A stretch of DNA of 41,551 nucleotides from Variovorax soli NBRC 106424 (lineage in GTDB: Bacteria; Pseudomonadota; Gammaproteobacteria; Burkholderiales; Burkholderiaceae_C). Below, one piece after another: positions 8,692 to 16,232 of the stretch; position 1 is the first letter of the stretch, and each line of letters begins with the position of its first letter. A model generated the notes under the pieces. That model did not search any database and was not told the origin of the DNA. It was given only the letters and a program-made list of their open reading frames with translations. The stretch lies in contig NZ_BCUU01000044.1 of the NCBI RefSeq assembly GCF_001591385.1, forward strand, positions 1 through 41,551. The letters run 5' to 3'. The translations under genes were made by a program, and so were the position numbers.

Positions 8692-9162
8692 TCATCGAGT
8701 GGCGAGAGCGTTCGCGATGCGTTCCAGTGTCGTGCGCTGCCAATCCCTCTCGGCGGCGAATGACTCGGGATCGCAGACTGCGCCATATCCTCCGGCACCG
8801 TAGACCGCGGCATACGCGGCGTAGTCTGCCGCCTGCACAGCCCGGCCGGCCAGTGCATTGGCCACGGCATAGCTTGCCGATACAGCTGCGTGCCCCACGC
8901 CGTCCAAAGATCGGGAACCTTGATGCCGATTGGCCAGGGCCATGGCCTCGGCCGCTGCCTGATCGAGCGCGCCGCGATCCGCCTCGCCCTTGACGTATGC
9001 CGCCAGGATGTCGAGGCAGCGAATGACACGCTCATCCTCGAGCAAGTGGCGGACGCGCGCAGCACATTCGCACGCAAATGCGAACTTCAACGCTTCATAC
9101 TGCGCAGAAGATTCATGGCTCTGCAGGGCCAGAAGAACTGCATCGCTCACGGCACGACACAC
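8692..9162 (-). CDS. Putative immunity protein (Imm5-like, Ala-rich)
   Basis: This is a 156-residue alpha-helical, alanine-rich protein with no signal peptide. The arrangement of FACECAARVRHLLEDERVIRCLDILAAYVKGE, several Ala-rich helices and a terminal AAERDWQRTTLERIANAL resembles the Imm5 type of predicted immunity proteins, which would protect against a polymorphic toxin. The start is a GTG at 9162; the frame stays open only to about 9183, so no ATG is available. No toxin gene lies beside it, so it would be an orphan. The family call rests on overall pattern, not on a catalytic motif. Confidence 0.5.
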   Translation of the reverse strand: MCRAVSDAVLLALQSHESSAQYEALKFAFACECAARVRHLLEDERVIRCLDILAAYVKGEADRGALDQAAAEAMALANRHQGSRSLDGVGHAAVSASYAVANALAGRAVQAADYAAYAAVYGAGGYGAVCDPESFAAERDWQRTTLERIANALATR

Positions 9163-9183
9163 ATCGCCGGACTTGGATCGACG

Positions 9184-9843
9184 CTAGCTCGCGCTTCGGC
9201 GGTAGAACGCCAGCGAGCCGGCCAAAGTCAACAACGCCGCACCGCAGGAACGGTCCAACCAGCGCACTGCCCGCTGGCGCAGCAGCCTGACGGCCCGCGC
9301 TCCGACCATGGCATAGCCCAGCATGACGGCGAAGTCCAGCCCAGCGAACACCAGGCCAATCACGACGTACTGCGGCCATTGCGGCGCGGCTGCGTCGATG
9401 AACTGCGGCAGCAATGCCGAACAGAACAGGTACCCCTTGGGGTTGGTGACGGCGACCAGGAACGACTTCGCGAAGACGCGTCGCGCGGCGGCATCGCCGA
9501 TGTCCGCGCCCGGTTGCGAAAGGTCCAGCGCGCCGTTCGAGCGCAGCAGCCGCAGGCCGATCCACGCGAGGTAGGCCGCGCCCACCCATTTGACGACGGA
9601 GAACCAGAACTCCGATGCAGCAAGCAAGGCGCCAAGCCCCAGCGCGACGGCGCCGACCAGCACGAAGTCGGACATGACGGCGCCGAACATGCCGGGAAGG
9701 GACCGGCGCACGCCATAGCGCGACCCGTTGGCCAGCGCGAGCAACACGGTCGGCCCGGGCGTTGCAATAGCCACCAAGGCAACCAGCGCGAAGACCGAGA
9801 GGGTCGTGAGGTTCATGGCGTGTGCGAGCAGTGGGGTTTCCAT
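9184..9843 (-). CDS. LysE/RhtB-family amino-acid exporter
   Basis: This 219-residue inner-membrane protein has about six hydrophobic helices and the family signature ATPGPTVLLALANGSRYG near the N-terminus, plus the AYLAWIGLRLL and VAVTNPKG motifs. LysE/RhtB proteins export amino acids or related small metabolites. The ATG at 9843 is used here; a second ATG at 9816 (MNLTTLSVF) places the first helix closer to the start and is a credible alternative. It is divergent from an ArsR regulator whose tandem operators lie about 50-100 bp upstream, so it could be under that regulator. The ligand is unknown. Confidence 0.88.
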   Translation of the reverse strand: METPLLAHAMNLTTLSVFALVALVAIATPGPTVLLALANGSRYGVRRSLPGMFGAVMSDFVLVGAVALGLGALLAASEFWFSVVKWVGAAYLAWIGLRLLRSNGALDLSQPGADIGDAAARRVFAKSFLVAVTNPKGYLFCSALLPQFIDAAAPQWPQYVVIGLVFAGLDFAVMLGYAMVGARAVRLLRQRAVRWLDRSCGAALLTLAGSLAFYRRSAS

Positions 9844-9890
9844 GGGTCACCAGATTGTGGCTGGCCTGGCATGAAAAGGCCTACCTCAAA

Positions 9891-9914
9891 ATAGTTTGCC
9901 AACCGGAGAACTAT
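9891..9914. promoter_or_regulatory. ArsR operator 1 (ATAGTT-N12-AACTAT)
   Basis: ATAGTT (9891-9896) and AACTAT (9909-9914) are perfect inverted 6-mers separated by 12 bases. An identical structure starts exactly 30 bp downstream. This fits binding by a dimeric winged-helix ArsR repressor to the promoter of its own gene. Confidence 0.65.
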
Positions 9915-9920
9915 CACGAT

Positions 9921-9944
9921 ATAGTTCGCCACATGGAAAACTAT
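9921..9944. promoter_or_regulatory. ArsR operator 2, overlapping the start codon
   Basis: ATAGTT (9921-9926) and AACTAT (9939-9944) repeat the operator 1 structure with the same 12-base spacer, in phase three helical turns away. The site spans the ArsR ATG at 9933, which would give tight autorepression. Confidence 0.65.
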
Positions 9945-10277
9945 TCCCCGGTGCTCGACAACGTGTTCCACGCACTGGCCGATCCCACCCGGCGATCGGT
10001 GATTGCGCGGCTCGGCAAGGGCTCCGCCTCCATCAAGGATCTGGCGGAACCCTTCGGCCTGGGCCTGCCTTCATTCCTGAAGCACATCAAGGTTCTCGAA
10101 GGCAGCGGACTCATCGCGTCGGAAAAAGTGGGCCGGGTACGCACCTGCCGGCTGCGGCGCGAAAACCTGAGCGTTGCCGAAAAGTGGTTCGAACAGCAAC
10201 GCGCGGCCTGGCAAAGCCGCTTTGAAAACCTCGACAACTTGCTAACTACCCTGAAAGGTGAAGAAGGTGAAAGCTGA
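9933..10277 (+). CDS. ArsR-family winged-helix regulator
   Basis: This is a 114-residue ArsR/SmtB-type DNA-binding protein. The characteristic FHALADPTRRSVIARLGKG segment is followed by the recognition region DLAEPFGLGLPSFLKHIKVLEGSGLI and a beta wing (SEKVGRVRTCRLRRENL). No cysteine metal site is visible, so a metal-independent signal is likely, as in ArsR proteins paired with SRPBCC proteins. The ATG at 9933 is preferred because two operator palindromes sit just upstream and over it. The downstream SRPBCC gene begins inside its 3' end, so the two are co-translated. Confidence 0.88.
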   Translation: MENYSPVLDNVFHALADPTRRSVIARLGKGSASIKDLAEPFGLGLPSFLKHIKVLEGSGLIASEKVGRVRTCRLRRENLSVAEKWFEQQRAAWQSRFENLDNLLTTLKGEEGES

Positions 10278-10767
10278 CGTTCAATTCGATTTCCTGGTCG
10301 ACAAGGAAAAGAACACCATCACGATCAAGAGAAGCTTCGCTGCCAGGCGGCAACTGGTCTGGGACTGCTACACCAGGAGCGAACTCCTCGACCGGTGGTT
10401 TGCGCCCAAGCCCCTGACCACGAAGACCAGATCCATGGAGTTCAAGGAGGGCGGGCATTGGCTCTACGCCATGGTCGAGCCCAGCGGCCAGGAATACTGG
10501 GGCCGCATGGATTACCAGAAGATCCATCCGATCGACAGCTACACCGCGCTCGACGGTTTCTGCGACGACACGGGCGCGTTGAACCCCGCGCTTCCCCGGT
10601 CCACCTGGCATGTCACCTTCTCGGACGCTGCAACGCAGACCCTGGTGCAGACGGTGGTTTCGTACGCGTCGGCCGAAGCGCTCGAGCAGGTCATGCAGAT
10701 GGGCATGAAGGAAGGCCTGACCTCGACCTTGGAGCGCCTGGACGAACTGCTCCTGCAACTCAACTGA
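10258..10767 (+). CDS. SRPBCC (AHSA1-type) domain protein
   Basis: This is a 169-residue single-domain START/Bet v1-like protein of the AHSA1 type, with the usual opening (ITIKRSFAARRQLVWDCYTRSELLDRWFAPKP) and the GGHWLYAMVEPSGQEYWGRMDY strand region. Such proteins form a hydrophobic cavity for small ligands and are often encoded next to an ArsR regulator, where they may bind or modify the inducer. It starts with GTG at 10258 or possibly GTG at 10267, both inside the end of arsR and preceded by AAAGG or GAAGAAGG. Function beyond ligand binding is unknown. Confidence 0.85.
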   Translation: MKKVKADVQFDFLVDKEKNTITIKRSFAARRQLVWDCYTRSELLDRWFAPKPLTTKTRSMEFKEGGHWLYAMVEPSGQEYWGRMDYQKIHPIDSYTALDGFCDDTGALNPALPRSTWHVTFSDAATQTLVQTVVSYASAEALEQVMQMGMKEGLTSTLERLDELLLQLN

Positions 10768-10788
10768 GCATTGAAAGAGCCGACACCG

Positions 10789-11409
10789 ATGCCCGCCCCC
10801 AAACACAATCCCAAGGTCGATGCGTATGCCGACCAGGCCGAAGACTTTGCCAAACCCATCTTCGCCCATCTTCGCGCGCTCATTCACGCCACATGCCCGG
10901 AGGTGGTCGAAGAGATCAAATGGGGAAACCCGCACTTCGACTATAAGGGCGACATCCTGTGCATCTTTGCTGCGTACAAGGCGCACTGCTCCTTCACGTT
11001 CTACAAGGACGCGCTGATGAGCGATGCGCGCCTCAAGGCCAACGACAGCGTCCCGGCCGCGAAGCGATTCATGGGCAAGGTGACGAGTGCTGCAGACCTC
11101 CCATCCGACCAGCAGCTCAAAGCCTGGATCCAGGAGGCCATGGCGCTCAATGAGCAAGGCGTGAAGCTTCCGGCACGCAAGCCCACCACGCCCAAGGAAG
11201 CCGAGATGCCTGCGGCCTTTGACGAAAAGCTGCAAGGCAACCCGGCCGTGAAGAAGATCTTCGACAGCAAGTCGCCATCCTTCCAGAAGGAATACAAGCT
11301 CTGGATCGGCGAAGCGAAGACGGCTGCCACGCGCGACAAGCGCATCGAGGAAGCGCTGTCCTGGATTGCCGAGGGCAAGGGACGCTTCTGGAAGTACGCC
11401 AAGCAGTGA
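10789..11409 (+). CDS. YdeI/OmpD-associated family protein with DUF1801 domain
   Basis: This is a 206-residue cytosolic protein. The N-terminal half (about residues 15-115) has the DUF1801 pattern including EEIKWGNPHFDYKGDILCIFAAYKAHCSF. The C-terminal part (about 140-206) carries the YdeI/OmpD-associated pattern FQKEYKLWIGEAKTAATRDKRIEEALSWIAEGK. The start at ATG 10789 has GAAAGAG upstream and lies 21 bases after the SRPBCC stop, so it belongs to the arsR operon. The molecular role of this family is not established. A strong hairpin just after the stop closes the unit. Confidence 0.85.
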   Translation: MPAPKHNPKVDAYADQAEDFAKPIFAHLRALIHATCPEVVEEIKWGNPHFDYKGDILCIFAAYKAHCSFTFYKDALMSDARLKANDSVPAAKRFMGKVTSAADLPSDQQLKAWIQEAMALNEQGVKLPARKPTTPKEAEMPAAFDEKLQGNPAVKKIFDSKSPSFQKEYKLWIGEAKTAATRDKRIEEALSWIAEGKGRFWKYAKQ

Positions 11410-11420
11410 GCGTTCGGCCG

Positions 11421-11441
11421 CGGGCCAGCAGCGCTGGCCCG
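11421..11441 (+). terminator. Hairpin after the first ArsR/SRPBCC operon
   Basis: CGGGCCAGC (11421-11429) and GCTGGCCCG (11433-11441) form a perfect 9-bp stem with a 3-base loop, 12 bases after the YdeI gene stop. There is no T-run after it, so Rho-independent termination would be inefficient; it may act as a 3' stabiliser. Confidence 0.5.
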
Positions 11442-11508
11442 TGAGCCCGATCCGCAACTTCGCCCTCCCCCAGCTTCGCCGCGTCGCCATCCTCTGGCCG
11501 ACGCTTGC

Positions 11509-11544
11509 TTGACACGCAGGCATTTACCTGCATATCATGCCTGC
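11509..11544 (+). promoter_or_regulatory. Sigma-70 promoter with embedded ArsR operator
   Basis: A perfect -35 box TTGACA (11509-11514) is separated by 18 bases from a -10-like TATCAT (11533-11538). An inverted repeat GCAGGCAT (11516-11523) / ATGCCTGC (11537-11544) fills the spacer and overlaps the -10 box, the classic layout for repression by the ArsR protein encoded from 11562. Confidence 0.7.
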
Positions 11545-11561
11545 ACGCACGAACGGATCGA

Positions 11562-11876
11562 ATGGACGCAGACAAGGTTTTCAAGGCACTGGGCGACCCC
11601 ACCCGCAGAAAGCTGCTCGACCTGCTCTGCGAAAAGAACGGGCAGACGCTGGGCGAGCTCTGCGAGCACCTGGACATGGCGCGCCAGTCCGTCACCCAGC
11701 ACATCGGGCTGCTGGAGGCGGCCAACCTGGTGAGCACCGTCTGGCGCGGCCGCGAAAAGCTGCACTTCATCAACCCGGTGCCGCTGCACGAGGTCTACGA
11801 GCGGTGGGTGCGCAAGTTCGAACGTCAGCGGCTCGCCCTGCTGCACGACCTGAAGAAGCAACTCGAAGGAGATTGA
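11562..11876 (+). CDS. ArsR-family winged-helix regulator (second copy)
   Basis: This is a 104-residue ArsR-type regulator with FKALGDPTRRKLLDLLCEKNGQTLGELCEHLDMARQSVTQHIGLLE forming the DNA-binding region. Cys residues are present in the first helices but not as a CxC metal motif. It is preceded by a good sigma-70 promoter whose spacer carries an inverted repeat, so autorepression is likely. The downstream SRPBCC gene starts two bases after its stop. It is a different lineage from the ArsR at 9933: their operator sequences differ completely. Confidence 0.9.
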   Translation: MDADKVFKALGDPTRRKLLDLLCEKNGQTLGELCEHLDMARQSVTQHIGLLEAANLVSTVWRGREKLHFINPVPLHEVYERWVRKFERQRLALLHDLKKQLEGD

Positions 11877-11878
11877 GC

Positions 11879-12346
11879 ATGAGCCAGGAAAAGACGAGCT
11901 TCGTCTACGTGACCTACATCCGCTCGACGCCGCAGAAGGTGTTCGACGCCATCACGCAGCCCGAGATCGCACGGCGCTACTGGGGCCACGAGAACGTGTC
12001 CGACTGGAAGCCCGGCTCGGGCTGGCAGCATGTGCGCGCGGATGCGCAGCGCCAGGTGCAGCTGGTGGGCAAGGTGGTGGAGGTGTCGCCGCCCACGCGG
12101 CTGGTCATCACCTGGGCCGATCCGTCGCGCGCCGACGACCCGGCCGGCTACAGCCGCGTGAGCTTCGACATCGCACCGTATGACGAGATGGTGCGCCTGA
12201 CCGTGACGCACGACGAACTCGAGGCCGGCAGTGGCATGGCCAAGGGCATCCAGCAGGGCTGGCCCATCGTGCTGTCCAGCCTGAAGTCGCTGCTCGAAAC
12301 GGGCCAGGGCATCGACGTCTTCGCCAAGCCCAAGGCCGCCGCCTGA
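11879..12346 (+). CDS. SRPBCC domain protein (AHSA1-type, second copy)
   Basis: This is a 155-residue AHSA1-like START-fold protein with the opening YVTYIRSTPQKVFDAITQPEIARRYWGHENVSDWKPGS and the family-typical VVEVSPPTRLVITWADP. It is translated from ATG 11879 with GAAGGAGA upstream and a two-base gap to the arsR stop, so it is tightly coupled to its regulator. The C-terminal helix (GWPIVLSSLKSLLETGQGID) is the usual end of the fold. The ligand is unknown. Confidence 0.88.
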   Translation: MSQEKTSFVYVTYIRSTPQKVFDAITQPEIARRYWGHENVSDWKPGSGWQHVRADAQRQVQLVGKVVEVSPPTRLVITWADPSRADDPAGYSRVSFDIAPYDEMVRLTVTHDELEAGSGMAKGIQQGWPIVLSSLKSLLETGQGIDVFAKPKAAA

Positions 12347-12360
12347 ACCGGAGCCTGCAC

Positions 12361-12780
12361 ATGGCCCACCAGCCCTACACCGGCGGCTGCGCCTGCGGCG
12401 CCGTGCGCTACACCACGCCGCACGCACCCATCTTCCAGAATCACTGCCAGTGCCGCGACTGCCAGCGGCGAAGCGGCACCGGACACGGCTCGTGGCTGAC
12501 CTTTGCCGACAGCGCCGACATGGCGATCACCGGCGAGGCCGCGCATTGGGAGGTGGCGGCCGACAACGGCAACATGAAGCGCCACGCCTTCTGCCCGGTG
12601 TGCGGCACGCCGGTGTACCTGCGCTTTGCCAACGCGCCCCAGTTCATCGCGGTGCCGGCCGCCAGCCTGGACGAGCCTCGCCGCTTCGAGCCGCAGGCGC
12701 TGACGTTTCGCGTGCGCGGCCTGCCGTGGGATTCCATCGACCCCGCGCTGCAGGCTTTCGAGCGCATGCCGACTGCCTAG
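12361..12780 (+). CDS. GFA-family zinc protein (CENP-V/GFA domain)
   Basis: This is a 139-residue protein of the GFA family, named after glutathione-dependent formaldehyde-activating enzyme. The zinc-ligand pattern is intact: GGCACGAVRY (C10, C12), HCQCRDCQ (C29, C31, C34) and FCPVCGTPVY (C78, C81). Family members bind two zinc ions. Some act on S-hydroxymethylglutathione, but most are of unknown function, and the formaldehyde role has been disputed. It follows the second arsR/SRPBCC pair by 14 bases, so it is likely the third gene of that operon. Confidence 0.88.
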   Translation: MAHQPYTGGCACGAVRYTTPHAPIFQNHCQCRDCQRRSGTGHGSWLTFADSADMAITGEAAHWEVAADNGNMKRHAFCPVCGTPVYLRFANAPQFIAVPAASLDEPRRFEPQALTFRVRGLPWDSIDPALQAFERMPTA

Positions 12781-13688
12781 TGCGCCGCTGATGGATGCGC
12801 GCCGGCCGCATCCTTTTGCGCAAGGAAATCGATCACCGCGCGCACGGCCGGAAGCTGCCCGCGCTTGTGCGGCGTGAGGATGGTCGTCCTCACCCTGCCG
12901 GCCGTCCATGCCGGCAGCACCTGGACCAGGCGCCCGTCCCGCACGCCCTGAGCCGAGATCGATTCGGGCAGGCAGACAATGCCGAGCCCCGCTTCCGCCG
13001 CCCGCATCAACGCGACTGATTCGTCGGCATGAAACTGCGGCCGCGGCGCGACTTCCACCGTGCGCCCCGTCGCATCGCTCAATCGCCAGGGCTTCATCGC
13101 CAGGCTGGTCATCAGGCCGCTGTGGTCTTCCAGATCCTCCGGCGTGGCGGGCTCGCCGCCCTGGGCGATGTACGACGGCGCAGCCACCAGCGTGATGTCC
13201 TCTTCATGCATGGGCCGCTGGATGAGTTCGGAATCGGGCAGCGCCGCGAAGTGGCTGCGGACCGCGATGTCGAAGCCCTCCTGCACCAGGTCGATGAAGC
13301 GGTCGGTGACATGCAACTGGACGCGCAGCCTCGGATACCTGCGCGCCAGCACGGGCAGGCGATCGGCCAGCTGAAACTGCGCGGTCGGCACCGATGCCGT
13401 GATGCGCACCGTGCCGCTGGGTTCCGCCAGCCGCCGGTTCACCACTGCTTCGGCGGCCTCCGCTTCGATCATGGCCGCGCGGGCATGGTCATACACATCG
13501 CGCCCCACCTCGGTCAGCACGAAGCTGCGTGAGCTTCGATGCAGCAGCTGCACGCCAAGCGTTGCTTCGAGCGTCGCGACCCGCTTGCTGACCGTCGACT
13601 TCGGGCAGCCCAGACGCCGGGCCGCCGCCGCGAAACCGCCGCTGTCGACCGCCTGGGCGAAGAAATGCAGGTCGTTGAGATTCAGCAT
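12777..13688 (-). CDS. LysR-family transcriptional regulator
   Basis: This is a 303-residue LysR regulator with the canonical N-terminus MLNLNDLHFFAQAVDSGGFAAAARRLGCPKSTVSKRVATLEATLG and a CrgA-like effector domain (SVPTAQFQLADRLPVLARRYPRLRVQLHVTDR). It overlaps the GFA gene end by four bases on the opposite strand and is divergent from a glutathione S-transferase gene. A long inverted repeat lies immediately upstream. It most likely controls the GST and itself; CrgA-group regulators often respond to electrophiles or redox stress. Confidence 0.9.
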   Translation of the reverse strand: MLNLNDLHFFAQAVDSGGFAAAARRLGCPKSTVSKRVATLEATLGVQLLHRSSRSFVLTEVGRDVYDHARAAMIEAEAAEAVVNRRLAEPSGTVRITASVPTAQFQLADRLPVLARRYPRLRVQLHVTDRFIDLVQEGFDIAVRSHFAALPDSELIQRPMHEEDITLVAAPSYIAQGGEPATPEDLEDHSGLMTSLAMKPWRLSDATGRTVEVAPRPQFHADESVALMRAAEAGLGIVCLPESISAQGVRDGRLVQVLPAWTAGRVRTTILTPHKRGQLPAVRAVIDFLAQKDAAGAHPSAAH

Positions 13689-13760
13689 GAATGTCTATAT
13701 GCGTGGACTTTTAGTCTGAATTTAGCCGTCTTCACGACCAACGTCCACGTGCATACATTC
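13689..13760. promoter_or_regulatory. Long imperfect inverted repeat between lysR and GST
   Basis: Two arms, 13689-13708 and 13743-13760, share GAATGT, ATGC and GTGGAC in inverted order, with small indels, around a 34-base AT-richer core. They occupy the whole divergent promoter region, as expected for a LysR tetramer contacting two sites. Confidence 0.45.
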
Positions 13761-13789
13761 ATCGAACCGTCAACAACCCAGGCAATGAA

Positions 13790-14497
13790 ATGAATCCAGC
13801 ATCTGAACCCATCATCACCTCCGGCTTCCCCCTGGGCAGTTCGGCAGGGCTCGTCACGGCTTTCGAATGGCTCGGCCAGCCTTACCGCATCACCCGCGTG
13901 GACATGCTCGGGGAGATGCGCACCGAGCCCTACAAGCGCCTGAACGGCAGGGTGGAAACGCCCGTGCTCATCACCGGCGAAGGCCGCGTTCTCACGGAGA
14001 CGATGGCCATCGCCCTGTGGCTGGAGGCGCGCGACACCGAACGCCGCATCAGCTTCGAGCCCGGCACGCCCGAGGCCGATCGGCTGCATCAGTACATCGC
14101 CTTCCTCAACACCGGCTTCACGTCCGCCTACACCAACTTGTGGGTCGCATTCGAAGCAGAGGACGCCACCGAAGGCGAGAAAGAAACGCTGCGCAAGTTC
14201 GGCCGCAGCCTCGTCGCCAAGCGGCACGAACAGCTCGAGGCGATGATCGGCGACGGCGACTACCTGCTGGGCAGAAAGCCCTCGCTGGCCGACGCAGTGT
14301 TCGCCGGCGTGGCGCGCTGGGCGGACTTCCACCAGGCGATCGATCCGCGCGACTATCCGCGCATCCAGGCCTTGCGCCAGCGCGTCGAGGCCGACCCGGC
14401 TTTTCGCTTCGCACTGGCGGTGGAAGACGGCCAGCCGGCCGCCGGCAGCGGCGCAATGAAGGGGCTTGTTCCGCTGGAAGAAGTGCTTCGCGGCTAG
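13790..14497 (+). CDS. Glutathione S-transferase family protein
   Basis: This is a 235-residue soluble GST. The N-terminal thioredoxin-like domain (about residues 8-85) contains GSSAGLVTAFEWLGQPYRITRVDM, the cis-proline region ETPVLI and the ETMAIALWLEAR glutathione-contact motif. The C-terminal all-helical domain carries GDYLLGRKPSLADAVFAGVARW, the N-capping-type segment of GSTs. Such enzymes conjugate or reduce electrophiles with glutathione. The start at ATG 13790 is divergent from a CrgA-like LysR gene, suggesting inducible detoxification. The particular substrate is not predictable. Confidence 0.9.
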   Translation: MNPASEPIITSGFPLGSSAGLVTAFEWLGQPYRITRVDMLGEMRTEPYKRLNGRVETPVLITGEGRVLTETMAIALWLEARDTERRISFEPGTPEADRLHQYIAFLNTGFTSAYTNLWVAFEAEDATEGEKETLRKFGRSLVAKRHEQLEAMIGDGDYLLGRKPSLADAVFAGVARWADFHQAIDPRDYPRIQALRQRVEADPAFRFALAVEDGQPAAGSGAMKGLVPLEEVLRG

Positions 14498-14501
14498 TCG
14501 T

Positions 14502-16166
14502 TCAGCCCGCCTCGCCCCACGCGCGGGCGATGATGCCGGCAAAGGGCACGCTCGCGTTGAGCGTGCCGAAGGCCTGCCCCCAGTCGCCGCCCAGGCGGGA
14601 GGCGCAGAAGGCATCGGCCACCCCCGGCGTGCTGTGGCGCAGCAGCAGCGAGGCCTGCAGGCACACCGCCAGCTTCTCGACGATGCGGCGGGCCATGGGC
14701 TCCATCTGCGTGCGGTCGGCCGTGGCGCTGCGCAGCCAGTCGGCGGTGCGGTCCAGGTGCGCGTTCTGGCCCCTGGCCAAGGCGATGTCTGCGAACACCG
14801 GCTCCAGCACCTCGGGGTCGTGGTCCATGGCGCGCAGCACATCCAGGCAGATCACGTTGCCGCTGCCTTCCCAGATGCTCTGCACCGGCGCCTCGCGGTA
14901 GAAGCGCGGCATGTACGAATCCTCGATGTAGCCGTAGCCGCCGTGGCACTCCAGCGCCTCGAAGCTGCTGGGGCTGGCGCGCTTGGCCAGCCAGTACTTG
15001 GTGATGGCGGTCGCGGCGCGGGCGAAGCGCTTTTCGCCGGCATCGCCCGCGTTGGCGCGGTCCACGCTGCCGGCCAGGCGCATGAGCAGGGTGGTGGCGG
15101 CTTCGGATTCGATGGCCAGGTCGGCCAGCACATTGCTCATCAAGGGCTTGTCGACCAGCTTGGCGCCGAAGGCCGAGCGCTGCTGCGCATGGTGCAGCGC
15201 GCGGAACAGCGTCTGGCGGATGATGCCGGTGGAAATCGATGCGCAGCCCAGCCGCGTGAGGTTGACCATCTCGATGATGGTGCGGATGCCGCGCCCCTCC
15301 TCCCCCACCAGCCAGGCCAGCGTGCCGTTGTATTCGATCTCGCTGGACGGGTTGGAGCGATTGCCCAGCTTGTCCTTGAGCCGCATGATCGAGAAGCGGT
15401 TGCGCGTGCCGTCCGGCAGCCAGAAGGGCACCAGGAAGCACGAGATGCGCCCCGGCTGGTCCGCCACCTGCGCCACGGTCAGAAAGCAGTCGGACATGGG
15501 CGCCGAATAGAACCACTTGTGGCCGGTGATGGCGTACACGCCCGGTTCCGCGGTCGGCTGCGCCACGGTGGTGTTCGCGCGCAGGTCGGAGCCGCCCTGC
15601 TTCTCGGTCATGGCCATGCCGATGAGCGCCGCGCCCTTCTGTGCCGCGGGCCTGTAGCGCGGGTCGTAGCCGGTGGAGGTGAGCAGCGGCTCCCACTGCG
15701 CGGCCAGCTGCGGGTTGCTGCGCAGCACGGGCACGCCGGCGTAGGTCATGTGCAGCGGGCACAGCGCGCCGCTTTCCACCTGCGCCATCAGCATGCTCAT
15801 GCCCGCGCGTGCCACATGCGAGCCGGTTTGCGCATCGGTCCACGGCAGCGAATGCACCTGGTGGCGGCGCGCGGTGCGCATCAGCTCGTGCCATGACGGA
15901 TGCAGGTGGATCTCGTTGATGCGGTGGCCGAAGTTGTCGTGCGTCTGCAGCTCGGGCGCATGGCGGTTGGCCAGGTAGCCGTGCCGCAGCATGTCGGCAT
16001 CGCCCAGCTCCTGCGCAAAGGCCGAAAGCCGCGGCGCCGCCCAGCCGGCGCTTTCGCGCGCCAGCGCCTGGCGCAGCGCGACGTCGCGCTCGAAGAAGTT
16101 GTAGCCGCCATAGGGCGTGGGCTGGTTGAAGACCTCGTGCGTGGTGCTGGTAGCGGGAGCGGACAT
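14502..16166 (-). CDS. aidB: AidB-family acyl-CoA dehydrogenase
   Basis: This is a 554-residue flavoprotein related to E. coli AidB and long for an acyl-CoA dehydrogenase. The N-terminal THEVFNQPTPYGGYNFFERDVALRQAL block is typical of AidB. MAMTEKQGGSDLRANTT-type flavin contacts and the catalytic-Glu motif IWEGSGN are also present. AidB binds FAD and DNA in E. coli and has weak isovaleryl-CoA dehydrogenase activity. I use ATG 16166 rather than the in-frame ATG at 16205, because a good promoter places its -10 box over 16204-16209. It is divergent from a tetR/bug/CoA-transferase/crotonase operon, so here it may serve as a true catabolic dehydrogenase. Confidence 0.88.
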   Translation of the reverse strand: MSAPATSTTHEVFNQPTPYGGYNFFERDVALRQALARESAGWAAPRLSAFAQELGDADMLRHGYLANRHAPELQTHDNFGHRINEIHLHPSWHELMRTARRHQVHSLPWTDAQTGSHVARAGMSMLMAQVESGALCPLHMTYAGVPVLRSNPQLAAQWEPLLTSTGYDPRYRPAAQKGAALIGMAMTEKQGGSDLRANTTVAQPTAEPGVYAITGHKWFYSAPMSDCFLTVAQVADQPGRISCFLVPFWLPDGTRNRFSIMRLKDKLGNRSNPSSEIEYNGTLAWLVGEEGRGIRTIIEMVNLTRLGCASISTGIIRQTLFRALHHAQQRSAFGAKLVDKPLMSNVLADLAIESEAATTLLMRLAGSVDRANAGDAGEKRFARAATAITKYWLAKRASPSSFEALECHGGYGYIEDSYMPRFYREAPVQSIWEGSGNVICLDVLRAMDHDPEVLEPVFADIALARGQNAHLDRTADWLRSATADRTQMEPMARRIVEKLAVCLQASLLLRHSTPGVADAFCASRLGGDWGQAFGTLNASVPFAGIIARAWGEAG

Positions 16167-16203
16167 GCGTGACCTCGTTGCCTCTTCGTTGGTGGAAGTC
16201 CTC

Positions 16204-16232
16204 ATTAAATCAGTTGATTTATTACCTGTAAA
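16204..16232 (-). promoter_or_regulatory. Promoter of the acyl-CoA dehydrogenase gene
   Basis: On the minus strand TTTACA (16232-16227) and TTTAAT (16209-16204) are separated by 17 bases, a good sigma-70 match. The -35 and -10 boxes fall inside the two TetR-type palindromes, so a bound repressor would block polymerase. Transcription would begin near 16197, upstream of ATG 16166. Confidence 0.6.
16206..16221. promoter_or_regulatory. TetR-type operator 1 (TAAATCA-GT-TGATTTA)
   Basis: A perfect 7-2-7 palindrome lies in the divergent region between the acyl-CoA dehydrogenase and tetR genes. A near-identical site starts 23 bp away. It is the likely binding site of the TetR protein encoded from 16295. 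Confidence 0.7.

Noticed and set aside
13790..14497. Maleylacetoacetate isomerase identity for the GST
   Set aside because: The active-site SSxxR motif of that enzyme is not present in the expected form, and no homogentisate or gentisate genes are nearby.
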